Assembly (NCBI GenBank): GCA_963823895.1
Contig: CAWGNG010000030.1
Location: 62,001-126,000 of the forward strand
Source: G963675935 sp963823895
GTDB lineage: Bacteria > Planctomycetota > Planctomycetia > Pirellulales > Thermoguttaceae
DNA length: 64,000 bases
Direction: 5' to 3'
This document shows, piece by piece, positions 33,920 through 44,142 of the stretch. The translations under genes were made by a program, and so were the position numbers. Each line of letters starts with the position of its first letter. Position 1 is the stretch's first letter. Below the pieces are notes generated by a model that saw only the letters and a list, made by a program, of their open reading frames with translations, was not told the origin of the DNA and did no database searches.

Positions 33920-35851
33920 CTATTTCTGCAACGCCTGCACAATCTCCTCCTTGGTCGAATAGCGATCGCAAACGGCGCGGAACTCCTCGCGGCTGAGGGC
34001 GTTTGAGCCGGAAAGTTCGAACTCGGCGAATTCAACGACGGGAATGACGTAAGCGCTGGAACCGGCCTGGTAATGCTTGACCTCCTTCCAGTCGCCTTTT
34101 TCGCCCTTGGCTCGCACGCGCGGCGGGCGAGCGTACGAGGCGTCCAAATGAGCGAGGCGAACGCCGACCGTCGCCCAGAATCGGGTCTTGCCGCGTACAG
34201 GATCGACGGCGATCGGCACCGAAACCCGCGTATCACAGGCGAGGTCGGGATCGGTGCCGAGATGTTCGAGCCACTTGAGCGCTTCGCGGCGGGCCACCGC
34301 CTGATCGACCGGCTCGTCGGGCAGGAACTGTGGCTTCATGCCGATGTCTTCGCAGGTGAGCAGATAGAAGCCATAAAAGCGGCGGGCAAGGGCGTCGAGT
34401 TCGGCGTCGAGCGCGGCTTCTCGCGTGCCACCCTGCTTCAGCCCGTGCAGTTTTTCCAATCGCTCGCGGCCGACCGTGCTTCGCAGGAAGTTCTGCAAGA
34501 AAGCATACGCCCGGGCAGTGCGGAGATAGAACGTCGCACACGGCTCGATCCGCAACCGGGGCGATACTTCGCCGCGCGACAACGGTGCGCACTTGTCCGC
34601 GCACTTTGCAAGTTGCCTCGTGTGCGTCTCCCGCCGGGTGGTTATCATCGCCTTGAAGGCCTCGACGAGCCGCTTCTTGTACTCGGCCGTCAGCAGCAGT
34701 TTCTCCTTCTCTTGGCCGCGGCCGGGGAGCAGCAGGGTTTCCAGCGCGTAGACCTGGTACTGATACCAGCCGTCGCCGCCGGCTTTCTGGCTCGGTTTCA
34801 GATCGACCTCGCCCGAGCGAATGCGGCGGATCAGCGTGACCATCAAGTTCACGTCGGGCGGAAGGCTGTCGGGGAAGAGCCGCTCGAACAGTTCCGTTTC
34901 GCGGCTGGTCGAGGGCGGAAACACCGCCGCCGTCGCGTGCGACGCTCCCCGCTGCTTCGCCAATGCCGTCAAGTCCTGCGTTACGTCGATCAGCGCATCG
35001 ACCGGCAGGCAAATCAGCGGATTCGTCAGCCGTCCGTAAAAGGCGTTGATCGCCCGATACTGTTTCAACAGGTCGGCGTGGCCCTTCAACACGACCGCCA
35101 CGTCGCGGGGAATCGCCAAGCGATCGGCATCGAATTCGTGTTGCAGGAATCGATAGAACCGCGAGGTCCGCTGCAATTCGGGCGTCCAGGTGTAGAAGCC
35201 GATCGGTTTGCTCGTGGCCTTATCTTGCTCGAAGTCGGCCAGCCACTTCGCTTTCTCTTCTTCATTCACATCGCCGGCGGGTGCCTTCTCTCCGCCTAGT
35301 TCCAAGGCCGCCGCCAGGAACGCCCGGGCGGGACTCTTTGCCGGCAGATGGGAAAAGACCGACGCGACCCATTGCGGCACGGCCGGCGACAGCCCCAGTT
35401 CGCCGCGAAAACAGGCCAAATCCACCGCCGCATACAGCCCGTCGTCGAATTGCTTCGCCGCGCCGTCGAGCATGTTCGCGCTGGGGAGAACGCGTTGGAC
35501 GTTGAATTCATAGTCGCGAATGGCATCCCGGTACGACGGACGCAACACGAGCATCGCTTTCTCTACGTCCGGCTTAATCATCGGGCAATCGAGCCGCACG
35601 ACCGCCGCCGAACTGTTCACCTCCCAATCCCCCAGCGGCCGGCTGTCGATCAGCGTCGCATCGAACGCCGGGCTCTTTTCGGCAAGCGTGTCGTCGGCCA
35701 ACACGTCTTCCTGCCGCGGCGGCTCTTGATACTCAGTGCGGCTGACCTCGTAATAGCGTGCGTGCCATTGGATCAGATAGATGGCGTAACCCCCGGCCGC
35801 CATTGCCGCCAGAAAAGCGAGACAAGTGAATAGTACCGTCAGACGCTTCAT
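33920..35851 (-). CDS. Large hypothetical protein with N-terminal membrane anchor
   Basis: 643 aa. A single TM helix or uncleaved signal (residues 5-28) is followed by a mostly alpha-helical, charged domain with no motif I recognise. W-Y-Q-Y-Q-V-Y-A-L-E-T-L-L-L-P and a Cys-containing C-A-D-K-C-A-P segment stand out. Length and codon use agree with a real gene. No function can be assigned. Confidence 0.7.
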   Translation of the reverse strand: MKRLTVLFTCLAFLAAMAAGGYAIYLIQWHARYYEVSRTEYQEPPRQEDVLADDTLAEKSPAFDATLIDSRPLGDWEVNSSAAVVRLDCPMIKPDVEKAMLVLRPSYRDAIRDYEFNVQRVLPSANMLDGAAKQFDDGLYAAVDLACFRGELGLSPAVPQWVASVFSHLPAKSPARAFLAAALELGGEKAPAGDVNEEEKAKWLADFEQDKATSKPIGFYTWTPELQRTSRFYRFLQHEFDADRLAIPRDVAVVLKGHADLLKQYRAINAFYGRLTNPLICLPVDALIDVTQDLTALAKQRGASHATAAVFPPSTSRETELFERLFPDSLPPDVNLMVTLIRRIRSGEVDLKPSQKAGGDGWYQYQVYALETLLLPGRGQEKEKLLLTAEYKKRLVEAFKAMITTRRETHTRQLAKCADKCAPLSRGEVSPRLRIEPCATFYLRTARAYAFLQNFLRSTVGRERLEKLHGLKQGGTREAALDAELDALARRFYGFYLLTCEDIGMKPQFLPDEPVDQAVARREALKWLEHLGTDPDLACDTRVSVPIAVDPVRGKTRFWATVGVRLAHLDASYARPPRVRAKGEKGDWKEVKHYQAGSSAYVIPVVEFAEFELSGSNALSREEFRAVCDRYSTKEEIVQALQK

Positions 35852-35931
35852 GGAATTTCTCCTTGTTCATCCGAACGTCGGCAGCACCGGGAGTAAGACC
35901 GCGCGCTCGACTGCGCCAAGACGTCCCTATT

Positions 35932-35982
35932 CTATTCCTTTCCCGCTGGCCACCCCAGTTCGCTTGGCGTTTTCGGCGTTAT
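35932..35982 (-). pseudogene. Detached C-terminus of the gene at 37457-38500
   Basis: Reading from the IS boundary on the minus strand gives I-T-P-K-T-P-S-E-L-G-W-P-A-G-K-E then TAG. Joined to the gene on the other side of the IS, using one copy of the ATAAC duplication, this restores an uninterrupted frame. Confidence 0.8.
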
Positions 35983-36024
35983 CTGCCCGTTGAAATAGGT
36001 CAAAATCTCGATGCTTGACAGGAA

Positions 36025-37374
36025 CTACGCGGCGGTTGCACACGGCGATAAGCCAATGCTGGTGAACGAATGGGACTGATAGCAACGATGCAGCAGACCC
36101 TGAATGTGAATCCACACAAGCAGCACAAGGGACGCAAGGCCGCCCGCGGCCTGGAGGCCGCGCGGCGTGCCGATTCCGAACACCTTGCGCATCAGCAAGC
36201 CCAAGTTTCGGGCCATCGCCGCAATCGAGTAACGCTTTTGCACTTTCTCAAGCCCGTGAAGCCAACTGCGTCTCGCGCCCCCCGTCTCGCAGATATGGGC
36301 AAAGCTCCTTTCCACCCGTTCGCTTCGTTGGCGTTGCAACCGCTTGCTCTTCGCGCGTCGCACGCGACGCCGATTGTTGAGCACGGCCCGACGCTTCTCC
36401 TCCGGCACGTCGCGCCAGTTCCGCTTCCCCTTGGGCTTCCGTTCGGGAATGTAGGTACGAAGGTCCAAGCTTTCAGCCAACTCAATGGTGTCGGTGGCGT
36501 GGTAGCCTTTGTCAGCCACGGCTTCCTTGATCTCGACATCGACGCCCGCCTCCGTCAAATGCACCCGTGCATCGACCACGCTATCCACCATCGTGTCCAC
36601 GTCGGAGTAGTCGGCGGGGTAGATCGACGCCGCCAACACCACCTCGGTGTCGAGGTCGATCACGTGCTCAACCTTGTACGCCAAGTGGGTCTCCCCGTTC
36701 TTCATCTTCGCAATGCGGCTGTCGGGATCGGTCTTCGAGACCCACTCCTCGTTCGACACCCGCTTGTCTTTCCGCGTGCGATCGAAGCGACGCAGTTCGT
36801 CGTCGGTAGGGTCTTCCACGCCTTGTTGCTCCTTGAGCAATCGCCGCAGATAGTCGTTCCAGTCCTCACCCGTGTCGCGTCTGACGATCGACTTCATGGC
36901 GGCGTTGGCCTCCAAGAACGTCGAGTCGATGGCCGCCGTCTTGCCTGGTAGAAGCCCTTTTTCCGCCACCAGCCGCAACGCCCACTCGAACACCGCGGCA
37001 TGAACTTCCAGCGGCAGGCGGTCACGCACGCGCGTCAGGCTCGAATGGTCGGGCGTGTCCTCAGTCAGCGGCACACCAAGGAATTCCCGCAGCGAAAGGC
37101 TGTCGGCGCACCGCCATGCTATGCCTCGCTGCGAGCCGATGCCCTCGAAGTAACCCACCAGCAACATGCGGAAGTACACGCCGGGCGGAATCGACGGCCG
37201 GCCGATGTGGCTGTGATAGTGAGACCGGCACAACTTCTCGGCCATGCGGTCGAAGCCCGCCTCGGCAAACACCTCGTTGAGCTTCCGATAAAACACGTGT
37301 CCCTGGGACTTCGGCAGGTTCGTGGTCGCCACCCACATCTCCTGCTGCTCGTCCTTCCGCTTTCCCAACGCCAT
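36025..37374 (-). CDS. DDE transposase, IS1182/IS5-like
   Basis: 449 aa from ATG 37374, which has AGGAGG 8-9 bases upstream. N-terminal DUF772-type region (R-P-S-I-P-P-G-V-Y-F-R-M-L-L-V-G-Y), catalytic Asp in A-I-D-S-T-F-L-E-A-N, second Asp in A-D-K-G-Y-H-A, Glu in E-R-S-F-A-H. All three acidic residues are present, so the IS may still be active. Confidence 0.9.
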   Translation of the reverse strand: MALGKRKDEQQEMWVATTNLPKSQGHVFYRKLNEVFAEAGFDRMAEKLCRSHYHSHIGRPSIPPGVYFRMLLVGYFEGIGSQRGIAWRCADSLSLREFLGVPLTEDTPDHSSLTRVRDRLPLEVHAAVFEWALRLVAEKGLLPGKTAAIDSTFLEANAAMKSIVRRDTGEDWNDYLRRLLKEQQGVEDPTDDELRRFDRTRKDKRVSNEEWVSKTDPDSRIAKMKNGETHLAYKVEHVIDLDTEVVLAASIYPADYSDVDTMVDSVVDARVHLTEAGVDVEIKEAVADKGYHATDTIELAESLDLRTYIPERKPKGKRNWRDVPEEKRRAVLNNRRRVRRAKSKRLQRQRSERVERSFAHICETGGARRSWLHGLEKVQKRYSIAAMARNLGLLMRKVFGIGTPRGLQAAGGLASLVLLVWIHIQGLLHRCYQSHSFTSIGLSPCATAA

Positions 37375-37407
37375 CGTCGTCGTCCTCCTGCGATCCTCGA
37401 TGGCAAT

Positions 37408-37436
37408 ACTATATTCTTGCGCAAACACTTTTGCAA
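37408..37436 (-). promoter_or_regulatory. Promoter of the IS transposase
   Basis: Minus strand TTGCAA (37431-37436), 17-bp spacer, TATAGT (37408-37413), 33 bp before the ATG. Confidence 0.6.
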
Positions 37437-37456
37437 TTCTTGCTCACAGCTTTTTT

Positions 37457-38500
37457 TCAACGGGCTGTTATGCCGAATCGCATGCGTTGGCCGTCGTGGA
37501 ATCGTTCGCGAATCTCGAAGTTCTCAAAGGCCGGGCCGCCGGGGATCGGCAATTGCGAGGCCCAGTAGTAGCAGCGGGCGTTGACCGCGGCCTGCAAATC
37601 GTCGCCGTAAGTCCCCTTCGCCTTGCGCCAATACTGCGTGACTTTCCGGCCGCCGTAGTACCAGCCGTCCATTCCCGCGAGTTTCACCTTCGCCGGGTCC
37701 GCTTCGTCGGTGGTGATTGCGACCAGGGCGTCGCCATCGTTCGCGCGATGGATGTGCCGAAGCCCGAAAACCGTGGTGGCCGCAAAACCATCGCCGGAAA
37801 AGTCGGGATAGAGTTGCCGGGCGCTTCGCGGTCCGTCGGCCAGCCAGAGCAGGCGAGCGCGGGCCTTGTTCCCCATCGTGGCCGAGAGCATGACGTATTG
37901 CGGCGTCTTGCCGTCGGGTTCTTTGTGGATCGTCATTTCGATTTCGTCGGGCAGATCGCTCCGCTGCCTTATGACCAGATACACGTGCGCGCCGTTGTCG
38001 AACTTCTCGACGCGCAACGTCAGTTCCAACTGCTCGACGCCGCCGGCAAGCCGAGTAATCTTGCCCGGCTCCAGCTTGGCGAAGTCGCCTGGCGCCGTTG
38101 GGGATGCCGCCGTCCAAATTCGCTTGCCCTGCACGCCGTCGAGCCGGCTGCGTTCCATTTCGCTGAACCCGCGCCGCCCGGCGACAATCGGCTCGATGGC
38201 GATGAAGTTGATCAGGTCGTATTTTCCGCCGGGCAGCACGGGCGAGTAGAGGCGTATCAATCCACGCGGGTGGTGATCGCCCTTCCCCACGCCGGGATGA
38301 ATCCCAAACAACAGTCCCTTCGCGATGCCCCAGCACGGCCGAATTTCGTCATATTCGCCCTGAACCCACCGCTTCGGCGTTGCGCGATGCACTCGCTGCG
38401 TCGCCGGCTGCTGTGCAAGACAGGTTTTGACAATTGGACCGCTCGTGGCCAGGACGAGTAAGAGCGCTATTCCGGCGAATGAGGTGAGCATCGGCCGCAC
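37457..38500 (-). CDS. Secreted PmoA-like/unknown protein, 3' end cut by an IS
   Basis: 347 aa. Signal peptide (F-A-G-I-A-L-L-L-V-L-A-T-S-G). The body has I-H-P-G-V-G-K-G-D-H-H-P-R-G-L-I-R-L and W-T-A-A-S-P, resembling planctomycete PmoA-like (DUF6807-type) proteins, but I am not certain of the family. The present end F-G-I-T-A-R-stop is supplied by the IS terminal repeat; the native tail is at 35932-35982. Loss of about 16 residues may be tolerated. Confidence 0.7.
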   Translation of the reverse strand: MRPMLTSFAGIALLLVLATSGPIVKTCLAQQPATQRVHRATPKRWVQGEYDEIRPCWGIAKGLLFGIHPGVGKGDHHPRGLIRLYSPVLPGGKYDLINFIAIEPIVAGRRGFSEMERSRLDGVQGKRIWTAASPTAPGDFAKLEPGKITRLAGGVEQLELTLRVEKFDNGAHVYLVIRQRSDLPDEIEMTIHKEPDGKTPQYVMLSATMGNKARARLLWLADGPRSARQLYPDFSGDGFAATTVFGLRHIHRANDGDALVAITTDEADPAKVKLAGMDGWYYGGRKVTQYWRKAKGTYGDDLQAAVNARCYYWASQLPIPGGPAFENFEIRERFHDGQRMRFGITAR

Positions 38501-38539
38501 TGGCTATTCTCCCACCGCCCGCATGATCTTTTCTTTCGT

Positions 38540-38665
38540 CGCCGCGCAACGCCGCGTGGACGCGGCGGCTAAACGGTTCAGCGACCTCGCTTCCCTTCGG
38601 GGCGCGGCTAAACGACGGTAATGCAAACGCATCGCAACGCCGCGTGGACGCGGCGGCTAAACGAC
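38540..38665. repeat. Three CGCGGCGGCTAAACG-type palindrome units
   Basis: GCAACGCCGCGTGGACGCGG units at 38547 and 38635 and a shorter GGGGCGCGGCTAAACG unit between them, all ending GGCTAAACG. They lie between the glnS stop and the 37457 gene start. Confidence 0.75.
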
Positions 38666-38728
38666 ATCTATCTGCCCACAACCGCGGTCGCGGGGCGTTT
38701 CCAATCGCTAATCCCCAATCCCTCCGCC

Positions 38729-40426
<1,698 letters not shown>

Positions 40427-40512
40427 TATTGGTTCTCTACTGATTCTGAATGTCAGATGTTCGACGTTGGTATCAATTCCGATGGTTTGTCGGCGATCGC
40501 GCGGAGGGCCTT

Positions 40513-40616
40513 ACGCCCGTTCACGGGCGTTCCCGCCGCAGGCGGTTTAGGCCCGGCGTTCACGCCGGGCTGGGCGAACGCCACGCGATTGCTCTGTCAA
40601 CCCCGTTCACGGGGTT
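40513..40616. repeat. Three hairpins with constant TTCA loop (downstream REP set of RAYT 2)
   Basis: ACGCCCG-TTCA-CGGGCGT (40513-40530), GCCCGGCG-TTCA-CGCCGGGC (40551-40570), AACCCCG-TTCA-CGGGGTT (40599-40616). Stems differ, the loop with its closing G-C pair is the same. The last one overlaps the transposase 3' end. Confidence 0.85.
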
Positions 40617-41061
40617 CCTCTTCGTTTGCTCGGGCTTCAATCTCCGAAATCCGTTCCAACCGATCATATACGCGACCCGACGAATGGTGCTCTTCCTGAT
40701 TTTGGACGTATTCCTTCACCCACTCCAAATCCCGCGTGCCGAAACTCACTGCTCCGTAGCCCGCCTGCCACTGTAGTCTCTTGTCGCGCAGATCGAATTG
40801 CTGGTTCACCTCGTGCGAGGATGCTCCCTTCAACTGGCCGACAAGCTCGCTAACCAACAACGTTGGCGGGACGCTCAATACCAAATGCACATGCGTTTCG
40901 ATGCCGCCGATTTCGTGAAAGAACACTCCCGGCGTATTGACCAATCGTTGACGCAAACACCGATAGACGATATCCCGCACCTGCGGCGTCAGCAGCGGTA
41001 GGCTATCCTTCGTATGCCACGTAACGTGCAGATTGATTTCACTGTAGTAATTATGGCCCAT
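40597..41061 (-). CDS. IS200-like/RAYT transposase (RAYT 2, Y1 family)
   Basis: 154 aa from ATG 41061 (homology starts N-Y-Y-S-E-I-N-L-H-V-T-W-H-T). HUH motif G-I-E-T-H-V-H-L-V-L-S (about 66) and Tyr in V-K-E-Y-V-Q-N-Q-E-E-H-H (about 128). It is more like classical IS200 TnpA than RAYT 1 is. Hairpin sets on both sides (40513-40616 and 41088-41189) mark it as a REP-type unit. The C-terminal residues E-E-P-R-E-R-G come from a hairpin. Confidence 0.87.
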   Translation of the reverse strand: MGHNYYSEINLHVTWHTKDSLPLLTPQVRDIVYRCLRQRLVNTPGVFFHEIGGIETHVHLVLSVPPTLLVSELVGQLKGASSHEVNQQFDLRDKRLQWQAGYGAVSFGTRDLEWVKEYVQNQEEHHSSGRVYDRLERISEIEARANEEEPRERG

Positions 41062-41087
41062 ACGTTGCGTCCCTGCATCATGGCAGG

Positions 41088-41189
41088 AGGCTCGTAAACG
41101 AGCCTGACAATACCGTTCGTCGTCTCCTCCCAACCCGGCGTAAACGCCGGGCCTGAACCGCCTACGGCGGAAAGGGTCGTAAACGACCC
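41088..41189. repeat. Three hairpins with constant TAAA loop (upstream REP set of RAYT 2)
   Basis: AGGCTCG-TAAA-CGAGCCT (41088-41105), CCCGGCG-TAAA-CGCCGGG (41134-41151), GGGTCG-TAAA-CGACCC (41174-41189). Stems unrelated in sequence, loop invariant and different from the TTCA set on the other side. Confidence 0.85.
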
Positions 41190-41202
41190 TAAAGCCGGCA
41201 CC

Positions 41203-42183
41203 CTAACGCATCAGCGCGTAGCTCTTCAGGAACTTCCCGAAAGCCCACAATGCGTTGTCAATCTTCTTGAGATTCTCGATATTGCCTATCGTTCGCTGGA
41301 TACCAATCGCATCCGCGATTCGGTGGAAGTGGCCCCTGTACTCATTGTATTCTGTCCAGCTATCGGGCTTCCAATTGTCGGGTTTCTTCGCATGCAACCC
41401 ATAGGCTCTGAAAACGTGTTGGTCTGCGATGGGATACATGTGGGGCTTTGCGATGTGCAGGAGAAATACTCGAAAGACAATCCCGCTGCTAAAAATGCTA
41501 TCGGCTAAAGCGCAAACGTCAGATTCTTCGACCTCGCCTCGTCGGAATCTATTGATGTCATCGAGTCGATCGAGTACACGCTTTACTCGTGGATTGTCCT
41601 TGCCCCTATGGGGACCAGTCATAATCACCTGCGTGAGTATGTGGGGATCTTTCCACCGCAGAAGTCTTTGGATGTTTTCCTTTGTCAAATCGCAAAGCGA
41701 CTCGTTATCACGGATGTTCAACTCGCGAAAGTAATCGATACTCTTGGAGTTGCTGCCAAAAATCTTCACGTCGTATTTGTAGAACTCGCTCCAGTAACGA
41801 ACGAAGTCTCCCACCCGCTCAGAACGGAAATCCTCGATTGCATCTCGCTCGGGCACAAATACCGCTTTGCTTCTCTCAATACAGCCACGCTTCTTACGAC
41901 GGTACTCTTTGAAGTCTTCCAGGTGCGAGTCGTCATCTTCGATAATTTTCAGAACCCCAACCGCACGCCCCAGCCGACGAGGAGGCTTGTTCTTGTGTTC
42001 CGGTATCGGCCTGCAAAGCTTCTTGGCTCTTTCGATCCATTCTTGAATCGCCCGCTCAACATTTGTCACAGCGTCTTGGCGAGTCTGTCCATCGGCCTTG
42101 CAGCCGGACAACTCGGGAACCTCGGCGATATACGCAGCGTCCTCGTCGCTCCAGCGGACGATGATTTGGTACTTGCTTTCCAT
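41203..42183 (-). CDS. HicB-like antitoxin domain fused to an unknown C-terminal domain
   Basis: 326 aa from ATG 42183. Residues 1-65 are a HicB fold (I-I-V-R-W-S-D-E-D-A-A-Y-I-A-E-V-P-E-L-S-G-C-x-A-D-G). A charged linker leads to about 230 residues rich in helices with L-C-D-L-T-K-E-N-I-Q-R-L-L-R-W-K and Y-P-I-A-D-Q-H-V-F-R-A-Y; the latter recalls helix-hairpin-helix glycosylase-like folds, but I cannot confirm this. No HicA gene is adjacent. Lower GC than neighbours. Confidence 0.7.
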   Translation of the reverse strand: MESKYQIIVRWSDEDAAYIAEVPELSGCKADGQTRQDAVTNVERAIQEWIERAKKLCRPIPEHKNKPPRRLGRAVGVLKIIEDDDSHLEDFKEYRRKKRGCIERSKAVFVPERDAIEDFRSERVGDFVRYWSEFYKYDVKIFGSNSKSIDYFRELNIRDNESLCDLTKENIQRLLRWKDPHILTQVIMTGPHRGKDNPRVKRVLDRLDDINRFRRGEVEESDVCALADSIFSSGIVFRVFLLHIAKPHMYPIADQHVFRAYGLHAKKPDNWKPDSWTEYNEYRGHFHRIADAIGIQRTIGNIENLKKIDNALWAFGKFLKSYALMR

Positions 42184-42224
42184 GAGAGAATTGTACCGTT
42201 CAACGCAATTGCTGCAATTCCCCG

Positions 42225-43781
42225 TCAGATTCTTGCCATCGTCACTTCGATCCGCCGCAGCGCCCGTTGGCGGCCGAGGATCGCCAGCGTGTCGAACAGC
42301 CCTAATCCGACCGACTTGCCCGTAACCGCGACGCGAACCGGGTGAATGATCTGGCCAATCTTGATTCCTTCGGCAGCGACGAACTGCTGCATCGTTGCTT
42401 CGAGCGTTGGAACGTCGAAGGGTTCGACTGTTGCCAAACAATCGCGGAATTTCGTCAATAGCGCGGCGGCGTCGGGATTGCGAACGTACTTATCGAACGA
42501 CGGCTCGTCGTAGATCAACTGATCGTCGCCGCGGAAGAAATCGTCGAATGCCAAAATGTCGCCGGCGACTTTGATGCGATCCCCGGCCGCGGCGATGACC
42601 TTTTCGGCGATCTGCCGCTGCTCGACGGCGATCGGCGATCGAACCAGCCCGGCTTTTTCGAGAAACGGTATCACTAATTCGATTTTCCGCTGCGGCGAAA
42701 GCTGCTGGAAGTGCCAATCCTCGAACGCTTGCAGTTTCTTCGGGTCGAAACTGGCCGGCGATTTCACCACGCGATCCAAGGAGAACTTCTCGATCAACTC
42801 TTGTATGGAAAAATGCTCGGACTTGTCGTCGAGCGACCAGCCCAACAGGGCCATGTAATTGACGATCGCCTCGGGCAGGTAACCGACGGTGCGGTAGAAA
42901 TCGACGATGACCGGATTGAAACTGTCGGCATCGACGGCGTGGCCGACGGCCTCTGCGATCTTGCGGCCGTGCTCGACCAATTGGGCGAAGTCGCGATTCT
43001 TCAGGTACTTGTCGAGCTTGCGCTTGCTCAGCTTGTTCTTGCTGCCCGGCTCGGCCACGAAGGGGAGATGGGCGTAGATCGGCCGCGGATAGCCGAGGGC
43101 TTCGAGCATGAACACCTGCCGCGGCGTGTTCGATAGATGCTCCTCGGCGCGAATCACGTGCGTGATCTGCAACTCGTAATCGTCGACCACATTGGCCAAG
43201 TGGTACAGGCAGGTGCCGTCGGTCCGCTGCACGACGTGATCTTGCTCGCGGGCCCAATCGAACTCGACGCGGCCGCGGACCACGTCCTCCAAGACAAGCG
43301 TCCCCTCCTGCGGCATCTTCAATCGCACCACGGCCTGCCGCCCCTGTTGCTCGAATCGCGCCCGATCGGCCGACGTCTCGGCCATGAAGCGGCGGCTGTA
43401 GCGGAACTGGCGCTTCTCTTTCTCGGCGGCGGCCCGCTCGGCTTGAGTCTCTTCGGTCGTGGCGTAGTCGTAGTAAGCGTGGCCGCTGGCCAACAGCTTT
43501 TGCACCGCCGCCTGATAGCGATCCAATCGTTGCGACTGATAATAGGGAGCGAAGGGGCCGCCGACGCGCGGGCCTTCATCCCAGTCGATGCCCAGCCACT
43601 GGAGGCCGTCGAGGATCGGCTGCAACGCCTCTTCCACGTTTCGCTGCTGATCGGTGTCGTCGATCCGCAAGATGAACTGCCCGCCGTGTTGCCGGGCGAA
43701 GAGCCAATTGAACAGCGCGGTGCGTACCCCGCCAATGTGCAGGTAACCGGTGGGACTGGGAGCGAATCGGGTGCGAACCAT
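42225..43781 (-). CDS. gltX: Glutamyl-tRNA synthetase
   Basis: 518 aa class I synthetase. HIGH motif S-P-T-G-Y-L-H-I-G-G-V-R-T-A (about 9-22), D-D-T-D substrate motif, and K-L-S-K-R near 247 are intact; C-terminal anticodon domain complete. Supplies Glu-tRNA for translation and tetrapyrrole synthesis. Start ATG 43781 begins the family directly. Confidence 0.95.
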   Translation of the reverse strand: MVRTRFAPSPTGYLHIGGVRTALFNWLFARQHGGQFILRIDDTDQQRNVEEALQPILDGLQWLGIDWDEGPRVGGPFAPYYQSQRLDRYQAAVQKLLASGHAYYDYATTEETQAERAAAEKEKRQFRYSRRFMAETSADRARFEQQGRQAVVRLKMPQEGTLVLEDVVRGRVEFDWAREQDHVVQRTDGTCLYHLANVVDDYELQITHVIRAEEHLSNTPRQVFMLEALGYPRPIYAHLPFVAEPGSKNKLSKRKLDKYLKNRDFAQLVEHGRKIAEAVGHAVDADSFNPVIVDFYRTVGYLPEAIVNYMALLGWSLDDKSEHFSIQELIEKFSLDRVVKSPASFDPKKLQAFEDWHFQQLSPQRKIELVIPFLEKAGLVRSPIAVEQRQIAEKVIAAAGDRIKVAGDILAFDDFFRGDDQLIYDEPSFDKYVRNPDAAALLTKFRDCLATVEPFDVPTLEATMQQFVAAEGIKIGQIIHPVRVAVTGKSVGLGLFDTLAILGRQRALRRIEVTMARI

Positions 43782-43857
43782 GTAATTGATGATGGTTGAA
43801 TGTCGATTGATCAGTGGGAATCATAACTCATCAAGCGACAATCAACAATCTTCAATC

Positions 43858-44116
43858 GGGTGCGGCAAGATTTGCTGGCGAGGTCGCAATTGCTCCGAAG
43901 GAGCACGATTCGGCCAGCCCAGGGCATCGCCCTGGGTGGCAGTGGTGCAAGAGAACGACGTTGTCGGCCCAACGGGCCAACCGTTCATCGAATCGTTGGC
44001 CCGTTGGGCCGATACTCGGACCTGTTAGCTCCCGTTCCCCAGGGCGGTGCCCTGGGCTGGGCGAACCGCAGGGCCTTCGGCCCCAAGACTGTCTGCCAAG
44101 AATTCTTGCCGCAGCC
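43858..44116. mobile_element. 259-bp MITE-like element, copy 2 (inverted), with 8-bp target duplication
   Basis: Direct repeats CTTCAATC at 43850-43857 and 44117-44124 bound an element of the same 259 bp as copy 1, in reverse orientation, with the same GCGGCAAG/CTTGCCGC ends and hairpins. No ORF inside is plausible. Fills the gap between gltX and the membrane protein gene. Confidence 0.9.
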
Positions 44117-44142
44117 CTTCAATCAACGACCGGCGAGGTCCA

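Larger units (their letters stand above)
35983..37466 (-). mobile_element. Insertion sequence (IS1182/IS5-like), about 1484 bp
   Basis: Ends share GCCCGTTGAAA as terminal inverted repeat (35985-35995 and 37455-37465). Flanks carry a 5-bp direct repeat GTTAT (35978-35982, 37467-37471). One transposase gene fills it. It interrupts the last codons of the gene at 37457-38500. Confidence 0.85.

Noticed and set aside
33819..33970. Longer start for the 75-aa protein at 33591
   Set aside because: The upstream 51 residues are antisense of the neighbour's 3' end; ATG 33818 has a ribosome site.
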